DNA of 64,000 bases from Isoetes taiwanensis. Taxonomy: Eukaryota; Streptophyta; Lycopodiopsida; Isoetales; Isoetaceae. Below, one piece after another: positions 35,701-50,360 of the stretch; position 1 is the stretch's first letter; each line of letters starts with the position of its first letter. Position numbers and translations under genes: made by a program. The notes beneath the pieces were generated by a model. That model did not search any database. It was not told where the DNA came from and worked only from the letters and a program-made list of their open reading frames with translations. The stretch lies in contig JAJEKV010000034.1 of assembly GCA_021234155.1 (NCBI GenBank), forward strand, positions 8,476,028-8,540,027, given 5' to 3'.

Positions 35701-38700
35701 TATTTTCTATGGTTCTCGTGATTTATAAAATTCCCTAGTACCCACAAAGGAGATCGAGGATGGAATCTTCGCATCATCTTTCCTCGAATGGTGGAAGTGA
35801 TAGTTGATTGGCGAATTTGTTTAACATTTCTCGACCCAAATGATACACAAAGTTAATAAAACCAAATTTTAGTAAAAGGAAAGCACCTACCAAACTTTGA
35901 AGGATTGTCAGACCTGATAAACCAAAAGTTGAGATATGTAAGTTCGATATCTTCCAAATTTACTTTAAGAGATGAGTATCAGATCCAGAAAGGTAAGAAG
36001 AATCTTCTCCCACAAAAGGCGGCCATATCCGAATGAGGGTGAGTGTTAGGATTCTTACATTGATAAAAGGAGAAACCATTCATAAAAAGAAGACCATTGG
36101 ATATGGCACCAACAATTCTTGCATCGACAACAAAAATATAATATTTCACCCACAAAGTTCCTACCATTATACATCTCAAACCGTGAAAACCACGGTTTCT
36201 ACCACCATATCTCAACCTAATAAGATGAAAACCTGAAAAACTGATAGATTCTCTCAGATCTTCAGAAACTAATTTAAATCTAAACTTTCTTTAAATATTT
36301 TATAAAATAACCTTGATTATACAGTTTATTTGGGATGAAAATATAATTTAAATAAATCAAAAGCGGAAAATAATTAAAGTAATTTTATGATACTTTAGCA
36401 ACCATCATACCTTTAATCTTAAAGATAAACTCCAATAAAATGATTAAAATCAATGGGTGCCAAAACACCTTAATCATACCCATGGTGACGCATCCCTAAA
36501 AGCCATTAAATGTCAAACTTTTGGCCAACATACCATAATCCCTTTATCGACATTGCCATCAATATCAAGGGTCATGTTTAACATTGATTAATTTCAGTCT
36601 GCTTTAAGAGTATGAGTAAGTGCCAAAGTCTGATTTGAGGTTCAGAAAGAGGACTGGTTATTGTATTCCATAAGTGCCAAACGTACATCGACTCGCCATT
36701 CACCTCTCATTCCCGGTTATATAACAGCTCCCATATGCACACGAAGCTTTCAAATTCATTTTCGACAGGATGAGGGCAAACCATCTATTACAAATTTGAG
36801 CAATTGAAAATCGGAAATACTAAGAAAGGCTTGGTGATATTACCTTTAATCGGGCTACTCCTCGGCTATCGAAGCCCCTTTGGCGCAGATCGAAAGTTTT
36901 GACAAGTCAGGATATCTTTATAGGGGAACTCTGCCCACAGAGCTCAAAACATCTCATACTAGCGGAGGATAGGAACCCGGCTTACTGACGAGCCATATAC
37001 AAAACGAGACAAGATAGGACCTTATCTCTAGCAGGACCCTTCGAATGCAAAGCATTTCCGCCATCATTAGAAGATGCTTGCCCATCATATAAAGCGAAGA
37101 GGGCCGACATGACATTCTGACAACATATCTCAAGTCGTGACACCATGGCTCTCAAGATTTTATCGCACCTTATTGGGAATGTTATCACCTGGCCATGATT
37201 GCTTGGTCAACATCCTCGATCACAATTCTTAAATTTGTTAAGAACTAGTTGAAAATTGCACCTATATTCTAATGTCTAATTTAAATAGATTCATGTACTA
37301 GTTTAGAGACGAGCGAGAGCGAGAATAATTATATTTTAATGAAGATAAACTATATAATTCAGAACCTCTGTAAAAATTCATAACGCCCTCTACAGTGTAC
37401 TAACATGACATGTAATTCAAAAATGATACCCCGGCCATATCCAATAAGTCCAAGTTTTGTATCATGTCATAGTTAATTGTTCAAGCCAAAATGTAACTCA
37501 GGATTTGCATATGGAAGTTAACATTGGGGTTGAGTCTTTAATCAGATTATATTCCATTTGGTTTGGTACGCTTGCGCTTGGTGCTACAACAAGTAGTTTT
37601 GTTTCAGGTCACATGGTATCTGGCTGCATGCAATCATGTAGTTATAGTTTCAGGTACAGCAAACAAATTTTATAGTAATGGGTACGCTCGCCATAGTTGT
37701 ACATGTATCTACTATAGTTCTACGTATTCAGGAGTTATATTTATGTTAGTGCCAAGGACATCTATTATTTGGTGTAGTTGCAATTTACAATTATAGTGGC
37801 AAATTCAACGCGATAGTTGCGCTATATAGATCTGTTACAGTTGTTATTGCAGCTACATTTGCTGGGGTGCCGTTCATCTATGTTCGTCAGAAGGCCGCGC
37901 GGGCAAGGCGCAATAGATGCTGGTTGCATTGCAAATTGGTTGTCAGGTGATTGTGCAGCCTAAGGGCTTTACTGGAGAGCCATATATTCCAATCATGAGA
38001 GGACGCAATTATATCACCAGTAACAGCTACCTCGTAGGCATAAACACATAGTTGTGCGTATCATCCATATGAGCACATGTCTACAAATTTTTCCATTTTT
38101 GTATCAAGCTCAATGTCTATTATGCCCGCCTCTATATGCACCTCGAGTTTGTATCCTTAGTTCTTCTCCAAGTCCGCAGATAGCTCCGCACCGGGGTTCC
38201 ATGACCGTATCACCACATCGCCAACCGCCCGCCGCGCCCCATTCCATTGCCCGCCGCAACAAACCAGTTTCATCATCGACAATTAAGGTTACGCTGAGTA
38301 ACCTCTTCTTCCGAATTTGAGACAAGATGTTCACTTATTTATCAAGAATCAAATTTAAGTTGAGCATTCGTTCTATTTAGTTTCGCTTAGTGCCAGCGCT
38401 ATAATCAGAGTTCGGTGGTAAATAAGACATATAAGCCATTATTTCGTCGCTTCTACCCACCTGGATGACGGACATGACCCGTCCTCACGCAATGTCCAGC
38501 TCCACCTGGGTATATATTTCACCGTTGAATTGATCCGCAATACGTCCCAACAGTATTTGTTCACGCTATCGCATGTACAAAGAACATTGAGTGAGATTTA
38601 GTAATGTTCGTGAATACCATTTCATGCTTATCGCGGTCCCGAGGTCCACGAAGAGCGAATAAGATTTCAATATTCTACATACTGTGGCTGGAAGAGTTAG

Positions 38701-41700
38701 AAGTTGATCTAGTAATATCCTAAACAGATTTATTTGTAATGCTCCACAAGGCAGGTTCCATGTGCCTCCACGCTTAATAGCACTATGAAGTTTCAAAGTA
38801 ACTGAAAGCACATCAATATATCTTATTTCCAGTGCTTATATACAGCATTCCCATCCTGGATAAGGGTTCAAAATTTCTTGTCAGTCATAAATTCAAAACC
38901 ATATATACTCCTTTATCTTGTTTGAAACGGAAAAAGAACTGAATATATAACGGCATACTACCATGGCCAAAAGGATGTGTTCTTTTGTTACGAGAGCGAC
39001 TCCTTTCTAAAGAATGCCTATTATTGAGGAATATAGGAGTTTTATAGGGCTTCTCCAATGCATATTCAATATGTATTAACTATGTCACTTTATAGCATGA
39101 AATAAAATGAAACCACGTAGGTTATCCACCATATAGGTCCTGTATTTATTGGCTACTATTCAAGGCTTGTGCACATTATATTTTTACATGAATGGCACAA
39201 CAACCCATTTCCAGCGCTGTCATGCCATGTCAAACACCGCCATCATCAATTACTTCCCGCATTTATCCATGCTTCATCCATTTGACTCCGCGATTTGCTC
39301 CCTCATTCTATACTGACCATACAATGGTGATTCATACCAACAACAATCGCTACAAATTTATGGATATTGTAGAGAAAATTTTGGGATCAATTTTTGAGGC
39401 TTTTAGTATGAAATTTTAGTTTTATGAATTTCACCAATCCAAATTAGGGCACAATTTTAAGAACTTAGTACACTTCGCACCTCCATCGAGGGAGTTTATT
39501 GCATGAGTTTTATATCGACGTCATCATCCCATCACCACCGCGTGGCCATTTGAGCTCTATGGAAGAGAAGGATGTGTGCCCATAACCAACAGAGAAATGG
39601 GGTAAGCATCCAGGAAAATAGGTAAAACAGGGATGGAATCTTATCGTCAAAGATGGTATGCACCTAGTTTTAATCATCAAACCATATTCCACTCTAAGTC
39701 GGTTCTGCTATCAGCATCTAAGAGGACTAGCTCAAGCTTCATGTTAATATCTACTCCTATCCTGGACGGCCGTGAATTACGGAAAACCCGCATGTATCCA
39801 GTTAACCAATCGCTGTTCAGCCACAAAACAAGGGTTTTATTTTTCACCCATCTTGCTTGATCAATGCCTGCAACCCCTGCCTCTTGAAATGAATGTGAGG
39901 TTTTCGCTACGCAAGGCATTCAACAGAAAATGAAACAAGATTAATCCATTTAAAGAGTAGATTACAAGCTCTCATTCCAAGACGGGCTGTATCGAATATA
40001 GTTTTCAGCTCACCATCGATAGCGGTCCTACCAAAAATGGTTAGTTTCTTGAGAAAAATAGGAGTTAGTTAATGATAGAGTTAACCCTGGGACATGTATC
40101 CGGTGCTTACCGCCATCTTTGAGTATTTAGTGGCGTTTCCTCCTATCTCAATTCATGACTATCGCCGGGGCCCAGAGCTCTATAATCAAGGGATGTTACG
40201 CTCTAGTGTATGCATAACCAAGTTGTCGACATGAAGGCGTTTGGCTTCATTGGCAAATACCCTCATCTTGAAAAGTAAAGGTATAGTGATCCATATTTAC
40301 CTGGTCAATGAGATGATAAGGTGGAAGTCGACAAACCCTCGATTGTGCGCAAGGACTATAGAATCCTTATGAGCATAGTCTCAGTCATGGTCTTGTAGAA
40401 GTCAGCTTCACCACCACAAAAAGGACTCTGGAAGGGCAAACAGCAGTAGTTCAAAATCCTTAACAAGACCAGATCATCAACCTGTCCCAATAACCTCTAA
40501 GAGGTGTCCTCCGTTCAACCCTACATTTAGAAGCAATTAACAAGGTGGCACTCCCGACCATCATGCCCTTCGATTACTGCAGACCTTCCATCCATCGCTG
40601 CCAATGACCGTGAATCTCCTTTCGCGGCAATGTAGCAGGAGCAAGGTCAGTTGCTTTTGAGGAATAGGAGCTGGCATCGGCGGATTTAGCTGCTCTACAT
40701 AAAAAGATACCAATCTTAAGTTTGTGAAGGATCTTGTTAGACATACACGCCTTGTGGTATAAGATTGTTTGTTCAAGCGCGCATTTCCTTTCGGAAACCG
40801 GCAGCGCCGCGCCACCTGCCCGCGTAAAGCAATCGCTCTTCCTTCCACCGCGCGGAAACGTTATCCTTTATGTTCCCACCAAACCTCCAGCCCCACTCAC
40901 CTCCCTTGACCCAGCAATGATTCTAAGAAAACTGATCACAGGCTCCCCCAGTACTGCTCAAGCCACACAAACTGGCACACTCACACCTAATGCTGGGGAC
41001 TATTTGCAGAAATAAATGTCATGCCCACCTTTGTGTGAACTGTTTGAGCTTTGTTTTATATTCTTAAAAATTTATTTTTTCTTAAGACATGATATAGCAC
41101 TTCAACACTGCAGTTTCTCTTTGTTACTCTTTTATCTTCATAAGCTCCCGTATGTTTGTTTGGTTTCCATTTGTTTGAAAGTACCCAGAGTCTCTGGAGC
41201 AATTACTTCCCTCTGGTTTAAGTGGATCGGCGAGGGGACAGGGTTAAACTGGCGTTTTGCTGCCTGCCGCCTTTCTGGAGTTTTGTTCCGAAGTGCCGCC
41301 TTTCGAATGCCAGTTTTAGGCTTTTGCGAGCTCATCCCGGCTGTAGACCAATCTCCCTATTAAAAAGGAGCGGCTGGTTTTGCCGCAAGTCGCGGCCCTT
41401 CCTGCCTTTTTCCCGCCGCCGGTGCGGCCGGACACTGCAGTGGTTTTGAGCCTACAGATTTTTAGCACAAATGCCGGGAGTCTCCAAATTTCTCGTTATG
41501 CCTGGTCATGAGATTAAATCTCGCATCGCATGCAAACTATGATAAATGGGAGTCTCCTGCCCAAGCACCCCATGCAGAATAGGCTCTGGAGCTGCTCCCA
41601 ACTCCCTACAATATTCCTCATGCTCCATGCTGCCTCTCTTGGCTAAAGTCTTCTCTCTCTGTCCTTAAAAAAAAAAAAGCATTTGATTTGACTTGAAGAA

Positions 41701-44700
41701 ACAAAACTTCTTCAAAAAATTTTGAATTGAACTCTATAAACCCACATTTGGAGCCTACAATTTTAAAGCATAATCAAAGAATCCAATTATATTCATTTGA
41801 TATAGATAATTTATCCCACTCTAATTGAATCTGTTGATACAGTGTCCAGAAATATTGGGTCATATGAATATGCAGTAGTTTCGAGTCCTCAAATCTTTTT
41901 CTACTGGATCCAAAGGGTTAATTAAGCAGCTTGCTTAGATAACAACCATAATAACTGCATTACAGGTCGCAGACATTATGGATAAACCTTTTCAGTGTTT
42001 TAAACGTATGACTTTCACTTCCGTTCTCTCTTGAGTTCCATCCAACAGATGCATCCAATAAATCCGAAACCTTTTAGAAAAAGCAAATTGCTTGTTTCTT
42101 TACACAAAACGCCTGTGGATCGCGGTACCACGGGCAACGCATTCCCTCTGAGATCCCACATCTCATCATGACAAACCTCCCTACTACATTGTCCTATCAG
42201 AGGGAAGCTCCCGCCGCTTGCCAACCTGATCTCGGTTCATGCCAGCCACGATTGCTACTGTCAAAACCGCAAACTTCAATGCAACCAGCCCACAACCCGA
42301 TACAGCAAGTCCAAGCAGACAAATAAATCTGTCCTATTAGCTCCGTTATAGATACACGGAGCTTTGCGTTTTAAATAACAACTGTCAATCTTATTGTGGT
42401 TTTTCCTTCAGTCTCGACCGGGGATTTCCGCATCGATATCTAAGTTCGCCATAGATATCTCCCACTTTACATCAAAGAGCGCGCTTCCAGAAATATGTTT
42501 CCGGAATTATATCGCTCCGCATGTGACATTAAACATACGATGTACGCGATAGCTTTTGGTTTTGAATGATTGTCAAAATACAAAAGAGTAACTGAAAAAC
42601 AGCAAAGCAAAAGAAAATAAGAAATGAGAATCATAAGTCGCGAAACGGATGTTGCTTTGACCTAGCAGTGTATTTTGAAACCCAAATATGCCGAAAGATA
42701 AATCTGTGTACCTTTTGCAAAAGAAGCTCGTATGTTCAAAATGCATCATTTACTGTAGGATGTCTTTGCCATCGAAATAAAGCTCTTCATCAGTAAGTTC
42801 TTCCATGTTAACTCCGCTATAGCTGAAATGAAAACCAAGATAAACCTTAGGCATTTCGACTTCAACCAACTAGTTTGAGTGCCCAGCTCTCTGAAATTCC
42901 GAGTAATCCCATAATAAATTAGCTCAGCTAAAATAATGATCTTTTAGAGCATCAAAATCCCAAGCAAAAATTGGGTAGAACTCAACCCCAACCGAGCTGA
43001 CCGACCAAGGCAGAAGATGAGGCGAAATGACAACCCCATGAGTACGCAATAAAGACGAATTCTAACAGCCGTCTTTACCAACCAAAGCTCTAAATAGCGC
43101 ACGCCTTCAGTGCACCTTATCGCGATCGGTCCGGACTGCGGCGTGCGGCAAACAAACTCATCACCGAGGCCGTCTCAGAAGTGGCGTGGAAGAATTCCGT
43201 GGGATGTACGAAACAAGATGTGGTGCAGAGCTGCGGGATTCAGGAGAAATGAAGCGGGAGGAGGGGGCCCAGATGAACGATCATTGAATCTGTGCCGCTG
43301 ATGGCACGTGGTTAAACAGCAGCTGCCAACTCTTTGTCTTATTTGCCTTTGTCAAAGCCTAGTTGGGGTTGTTTTATTATGGCATGGTCGCAAAATCAAC
43401 CAACGCAACCAAGCAACTACCCCTTAGTGCCTTAGTGAGCTACAATGCATCACTAAAATATGTCCATTTGACCCTCAACGAGTGAGTTAGGGAGTTAGGT
43501 ATCGCAACAGTATTACTGCTGAAAATGAAAAAACGTGCGTTTTAAATAGGAAGAATCCGCATTCAGTTCATCTGGCTCATCTATCTATTTATCTTTCTGC
43601 CCACGATTCATTTATATCTCCCCAATGGTTGCCCGGGATGACATGCAACATAACTTGCATCCCAACTCATGTGCGCAATCAACATGTTCTTTCCAAAAAT
43701 ATCACTATCATCATACACATATACTCTTGACTATTTTATGTTCTTTGATACTCTTCGGATCTAATACCTAAGAAATATAGAACACATCACCCTTTTTAAA
43801 AATCTAGGTAGGTAAGATACCAATATTGTTATTATTTTACATTCCAAAAGTATGCATGTCCCTTAACTGCTTAGTGGGAGCTCCAAAGCCTTACCCCTTG
43901 ACTATGCAACAAGTTAGCGATTGATTATATGCAAAGTCCATGACGTCTGCCCAATGTGAGTTGTCACCATATGCTTCGCCAACGCGTCCATCACGTCAAG
44001 TTGAGATCCCTCTCCCACTATCAACAAAGCAGTATGTTATCACTCTTGTAGTATTCTGTGCGGGAGGTCAGCATAACACCATACAGACCACATTATTGAG
44101 GCACCTTTAACTATTAACATGTATATGTTTTGAATTGCCGTGGTTATGGATTTTAAGGTATTGATCGAGCATATATATTTTAAAGTGCTTTTCCGGTAGA
44201 AAACTTTTACATAAACAATGGTTTTAGTTTTGATGTTAAAATATAAGAGCACCTGGAACCTTAAAATTTGACAATAATAAGTGACGGTTTATCCACTTTT
44301 GTAATAATGCTAAGAAAAACCAATGAATGTGCTCTGCTTGATTCGCTTTGAAAAGTCATCAAGGACTACCACAATAACAACAAAGCTAATTCGATGGTCT
44401 CGAAAGTCCCCGAAAAATCCCGCCAAAGACGTACCTACGTTATTTGTGCTGATTTGTATTACGACTAAAGAACACAATCATCGATGACCAACCGAAGCTT
44501 CCATCAAGAAGTGGTGGTATGCGTAAAGATGATGGAAAAATATTTATAAATTTACTTTTCTCGAAAATTTGAAAGCCTATTGTTATAGTTTCATGGTGCA
44601 TACTTAATGGTGCGCGATATGTGCAACACCTTAACATTTTTCTACAAAGTAAGCCTAAGTATGTAACGGTTGAAAATAATAACTAGGGTTATCTTTTGAG

Positions 44701-46260
44701 CATCTTGTGTTATAGAAACTATAGATTGTTATTAGGTGGGATTCATGAGCAGATCTTTAAAAGCAGTACTCGCCAAACATTGTGGTAGGAAGCGTTCTCA
44801 CACACCACCTTTTGGAAGTTCGATGAGTATATGGAGCTTTCCAAAGATTGCTAATAGGGATAGAGTGTTGCGGGGAGTGATGATTGCAAGATATCATCCA
44901 CATAGTGATTAGAATTTAATTTTAGACTCACATTTCCATAATTTGCACACAAAATATGTGTTAGATAATTAGCGGATCATATTTCTTTTAAGACTGGGAT
45001 CACCGTGAAACCATAGCATCCAAATCTTTGAGCCATCGGTGGATAAGCTCTTCTATACTGTAGATAGTTTATGCTCATGAAAACAAAACGCCATATACCT
45101 AGCAAAACTTATGCATATTTCACAATTGAAAGTTTGAGACCCAAGCTATCTTGCACGTAGTATATCCATGGTTGATTTAACAAATTAAACCGCAATAGAA
45201 AATGTACTATAAAGCATTAAGCTATTACTGTAGACATCTCGAGAGCCAGAGTATATGAGGAAGTAAACGACAAGCTTAGTCATTGTAATCAGATATGGAT
45301 GAGTTTCTAGTACTTAAATAATAAAGATAGTGTTTGCCGCTGGGTATAGCCAGCGCTATTGTCCTCGAGCTGCACCAAGACCAGCTTTATCTCAACCCAC
45401 ACATCATAATCCAGCAGTCTGCCAGCTTCGATAACGTCCGGCCAACGCCCCAGCCAATTTCTAAGTGCTCTATTTGAAAAAGGAAACGCATATCGGAGGC
45501 TTTTGTCTCGACATTCAAAGTTTAAACGAGCATTTGTTTTAGAATCATGCTTCTTCTAGCATGCTCCATCCTTCCATTGTCTTTGGTAATCCCATCCTTG
45601 TCGCAGCCCAATGTTTTTATTGTATGGTCTCAAGTATTTAATTTCTCAACCATGTTTGGCATATTCCTGAGTATATGAGCTAGGGACACACACTTTGACA
45701 ACTAATGCCGAACCAGGCAATCACTGGCCCATTGCCACTTTAATCGTGCCTTCTCTCATTGCTTCTATTCCTAAGTCTCGCTCGCTCCGCATTGTACTTA
45801 TTAACCCAGACAGTTACTAGCGCTATAATGTACATTGAAATGTCATCGCCTAAAGTCATGGATGAATAGCAGGACGCCATATATTAACTAGTCGGGATAT
45901 CTTATAGGATCAAGACCTAGTGGGACAGATTATCTTCTATTGTAGTTTCATAAAATTTGTCAAACGTAATTATAAGCAATTTTGACATATTTATGTCTCA
46001 AACCAATCCCTACATCACGGACGCCCTCTCCCGCTAACGCCATAGCCACCCTATCGTAGTATAGGTCAGGATGAAGTGCATTGATGAATCAAAGAGTGTC
46101 CATATAATCCGTATTCCAAACGTAACATGCAGCCAGTAATAAGGTAATCCAATTATTTAAATTTATCGCCTTTCGCTTCTTCTAATTTCTTTGTTATTGT
46201 TTTAAACTCTTTAGCATCTTTGCTGGAGTTTGTTGTCACGTCCATACTTAATTTGCGTGA
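32734..46260. other. Long intergenic stretch, no gene seen
   Basis: About 13.5 kb of mixed AT-rich sequence. All ORFs are short (under about 115 codons) and without recognisable domains. Items noted: a degraded SINE-like phrase at about 33690-33740 (CACAAGTTCAATTCTGG), a motif-rich patch at 37560-37860, and a moderately GC-rich patch at 41220-41440. I cannot support any gene here. Confidence 0.5.
37600..37860 (+). repeat. Degenerate 'tagtt(g/a)ta' motif cluster
   Basis: Variants such as GTAGTTATAGTTTC, CATAGTTGTACATG, TATAGTTCTAC, GTAGTTGCAA, GATAGTTGC and ACAGTTGTTATTGC recur every 20-40 bases. It may be an eroded minisatellite. Confidence 0.35.
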
Positions 46261-49200
46261 AAGGAACCAATACCATGGTACATCATTACCGTAACGTATC
46301 TCTGTGGGAAAGGTCCTTATGCACAAATATCAACATCCAAAGTGAAGTGAGTTCTATAGCTGGAATGAAAATAGTACAATGACCCATGGGAAACAACCGA
46401 TGAATCCCAAAATGAGTGAAAAGGGGAATGAATCGATGAACCCCAAATGGGTAAAAATCAACAACACAACTCCTGGGGACCACCCGGATAAGATAATTGT
46501 AAGGCTACAATCGCGACGCCAGCCCCCACGTGAACATTTCCAGCCGCCATACCCGCAATGTCCCAAATCCAACAAATGCAAAAATCGTCGCCACCAACCA
46601 TCCGCTGACTCAAACTCACCAAGATACCCATGAATCCAACCGGCCACTCTTCTGTATAAAAACATTCCACATCGCAGAGTCTAAACCGCGAAGACTCAAA
46701 CCACATGATTGTCAACTGTTAGGAGCTATCTACCGCCGAGGCAGCAAGCTGCCAGTGGTGGGGACCAGGAAATACAAGAGCAATAATATCAAATAGAAAA
46801 GATGATCCATGAGGATCCCTGAAACTATGAGGGTTATCGCTGGTCGAAAATTTAGTTCTAATCTAAGCATAAAGTAACTACATGCATGAACTAGCTCCAA
46901 ACCGAAGATCAACCATATAAGCACTATCAAATGTGTTAGAAGCATCCACGGCCAGAGAGTCAAGAACTACAAGCTCTGGAAGAAATACAGAGTATAATAT
47001 CAAAATTGAAGATACAGGATCCATAATGATCCTTCTGAAGCCACTCTACAGCCGATAGTAAAAAATATAGGTTCGACCCGGGGCTTCCTTGGTGCCTCCC
47101 GGAGCGCTACGCCGCGACAACAGAAGTCTCAACGTCAATCGAAAGCAAAACCCGGCTGCCATGGTTAAGCGATATGCGACAAAGAAACCCCACAAACGTT
47201 GATCCTGTTCCATGTTCCACGGCTAAAACGCAGCCATCACGTTTGGCGTGGAGAAAAGGCCAAAGAAAGCGCGCCATAGCAGGTTTGTTGGCCATAGCAG
47301 GTTTGTGCCAAAAGAGTTTGATCCAGTGCGCAGTCGGGCGCTAACCGGAGTTCCTATTCACTGTTCTTCTATAAGGCGAGAATCACATCTTTGAAAGGTC
47401 CTTATGCACAAATATCAACATCCGACAATAAAGAGAACCTCGCCAAACCCCGAATCACACTGGTTAATCACCCAGAGACTGTACACACCGCGAAAAGTGT
47501 AACCATCATGAGATGAGGTGGGGATGCCATCAGAATAGAGGGGAAGAAAAGAAACCCTAAGACAACCGGACCGAGATAAGGCAAAGAAGGTACGAAAATC
47601 ACCAAACAAAGAATCAATGCCACCCCTAATATGAAATCAAATTGCAGAACCAACGCACCAACCGAATTGGCCGAGAATATCTAATCCACAAAGACGCTAT
47701 GGAAGTAAGAAACACGCCCCAACCTATATCTACGTAACGTAAAACCTGCTATATCAAATGCAAAACCCATAATAAGAAAGATAAAACTATGTGCACCATG
47801 GAATGCATAAAAGAGAAGACATCAAGAACGGACATAGTCAACAAGTTAACAAAGAGCCCCGAACCAAAAATTAAGACCAACGTGATTATCAAGAACTACA
47901 AGTATCACTATACGATAAAATACTCAACAACAGTGACTAAAACCTAAACAGAAAGCACTACATGTGATAACTAGTTCAAACAATAAATCCAAATAGAAAC
48001 AACATAACCGACGGGAACAAGACAATGAGACCCCAAGACACACCAACGAAAAAGGTTCATAAGGCGACGCAACGCAAATGGAGAACGACCTGCAGGACCC
48101 ATGCCACAGACAAAATGGAGGATGGGACCGGCCGCTGTTTAACGTGATGAAGAAAACTCGAAAAGTAACCTGAAACAAGAACAAATACCATTTAAGAATG
48201 CAAGACAACTGACCACACAACCATTATAACATGCATGAATTTAGAAGATGCAACTCCATTTGAAATTTAAAATGCAGCCAAAATCGGGAGAATGCGTCGC
48301 TGGAAAAGGGAATACCAAACAACCCCTTTAGTTTTGTAAACAAACACAAAGGCATGACGATCGGGATCCTGAAAGAACCACCTATAAACTGGGCAATGGA
48401 CAAAGGAGGAATCAAGACAACAGCGTAAGGATGTAACTCAAGGATAAATGGAAACAAGAGGGAAAGGAACAAACATAGGGTGAAAAGACAAACAGGAGAA
48501 TTTAATGAAATGGAGGAAAAGGGATCGGTAGAACGTAGAAACAAAGCAACGGGTATAAATGGTTTAGGGCACAAAAAGGGAATAACTAAAGGTCTGCAGT
48601 AATTCACATTGACTAAGAATCCATGACAAGCAGTATAGGGCCCCTCATAAGGGCATTCATGAGAACCACCGAGAACAAGGGAGAATATTGGAGTAAAAGA
48701 ACAAACAGACAAACAACAAGAAATACAAGGACAAAATTAATAACTAAAAGGCCCCAGCACTAATGAGACACCAAGAATCTAAGTGACAAAGAGTTTAGTA
48801 GCAGGCCTCATAAGGCATCCATGAGAACCATTGAGAACATATATGAGAATATTAGGAAAAAGAACAAATAGAGCAACAACAATAATAATAGCAAGGATCA
48901 AAAACCACGAAACGCACTACCACCCATCTAAGCGATTTCTTTTCAATGTAGAACAACGAGCAGGGACCTGAGGACTTGGCACACGGTGGATCCGAACTGC
49001 CGTCCCATTACGGGTGAGAGAAAGATGGAGAAAGATGTAGGGTGCTATATGACATCGGCCTGAAGAAGCTGCAGTTAAGAGAACAACTCGCACAACTTGC
49101 AAATTGGTTGATCTAGGGTAAATCTATTAATCAAACCAACAAGAATAAAAAGGCAAGGTGGATGAAACAACTGGGCTATCAACAACATAGTAAAACAACA

Positions 49201-50205
49201 TAATGAATGGACAACTACTCAGGGTAAAGCGACCATGATGAGTCAAGAAGGGCAAAGGAGGGAGTCAAGACAATGGCATGTTGACGCCTACATCGCAAAC
49301 GTAAAACAAAGAGGAAAGGACAAAAACGCAAAAACGGTTAAAGCAACGCGATTATAATGAAATGGATGGAATAAGGGATTAGAATGTAAGGAAACCAGAA
49401 AGCAAATTGGGAACAGCGACAAGGTCAAAATGCAAAAATAAAGTTCCTCAAAGGCATTCAGAAACTAAGAATCAATGATAAAAGAGAAGCAGTATGGGAT
49501 CTCATCGGTATCCAAAAGAACAATTGAGCAGCCACGCGAGAAACAAGCATACCTATCTACCCATACACACACCTGCTAAGTCCGCAAAACCCAACTTTAC
49601 AAAAGCGGTTGCACGTAAACGAAATGGACGGAGATAGCAGTGGCAATCTGAAACCGCTTCTAAAAATGGAAAGACGAGGGAAATAAATTGGGCTGGCAAT
49701 CGAACAAACTACAACCCAGGCATCTGGAGTAATGAGGGACAATTATGTATGTGGGTGGAATAAATTAATAAGTGAGAATTATGATAAGAATGTTAAGAGC
49801 AATTGTGACAGATGGGAAAACTCGTAATCTTATCAAAGCGAGCAGCCGCAATCCACGGCGGAAGCTACCAAGCATCAACCCGACCGCAAAGAGCTAGGAC
49901 CCGGCAACCATAAGAGCTCAACGGTAATAATTAAACAAAGCTCCACAAAAGGAATAAATGGACATCAGTAAAGGGAACGCAGTAAAAGGGCAAAGGAAAA
50001 GAAGCCAATGAACTAAAGAATTAGCAGCACATGGTTGTAATATCAAGGTACATGGAACTAGCTACCTGAATATAAAAGAAGATTTGCAACCAAATGTTAC
50101 AGCACTAATGCAGCAAGAACGCAATATTCAACTCATACAAAATGTAAACTCATGAAAACGCACCGCAAAAGCCATGTATACCAGTCGTTGTTAAGTACCA
50201 AAACC
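46261..50205 (+). other. Purine-rich, T-poor repeat-bearing region of unknown nature
   Basis: For about 3.9 kb the plus strand is strongly A- and G-rich and T-poor, unlike the flanks. A 31-bp perfect direct repeat occurs at 46308-46338 and 47393-47423. Diverged repeats occur elsewhere (46745-46830 against about 46960-47050; units around 48600-49540). A plus frame of 84 codons (46379-46633) and minus frames up to 162 codons (48712-48224) have no recognised domains. The skew itself lengthens minus-strand ORFs, because plus-strand TTA, CTA and TCA, which create minus-strand stops, are rare. It could be a decayed A-rich retroelement or pararetrovirus-like relic; no protein motif supports either. 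Confidence 0.4.
48600..49540 (+). repeat. Diverged direct repeats inside the purine-rich region
   Basis: A block with 'cctcataaggcatccatgag' and 'aaccattgagaaca' at 48808-48900 resembles 48645-48745. A weaker third version lies at about 49460-49540 ('aagcagtatgggatctcatc'). The first two are spaced about 160 bp. Confidence 0.5.
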
Positions 50206-50360
50206 CAGACGCTTAAAAAAATGTTTTAAGATTTAAAGATTTTAAAAATTTCAGAAAAATTCTTTTAAAAACCATTTTACATAAAATATTTAAATTTTAA
50301 AATCCTTAAAAATCCTGGCATAAATCTTTAAAATCTTTTAAAATCCTTAAAATCTTTCGA
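50206..50360. repeat. Low-complexity 'tttaaaatc' tract
   Basis: Recurring TTTTAAAATC/CCTTAAAAATCC motifs over about 150 bp mark the right edge of the purine-rich region. Confidence 0.6.

Noticed and set aside
44440-44480. FAR1-like phrase TTKEHNH
   Set aside because: Too short and not supported by neighbouring sequence.
48224-48712. 162-codon hydrophobic minus ORF as a membrane protein
   Set aside because: The purine skew of the plus strand creates T/C-rich minus frames with few stops and many F/L/S codons, so hydrophobicity is expected by composition.
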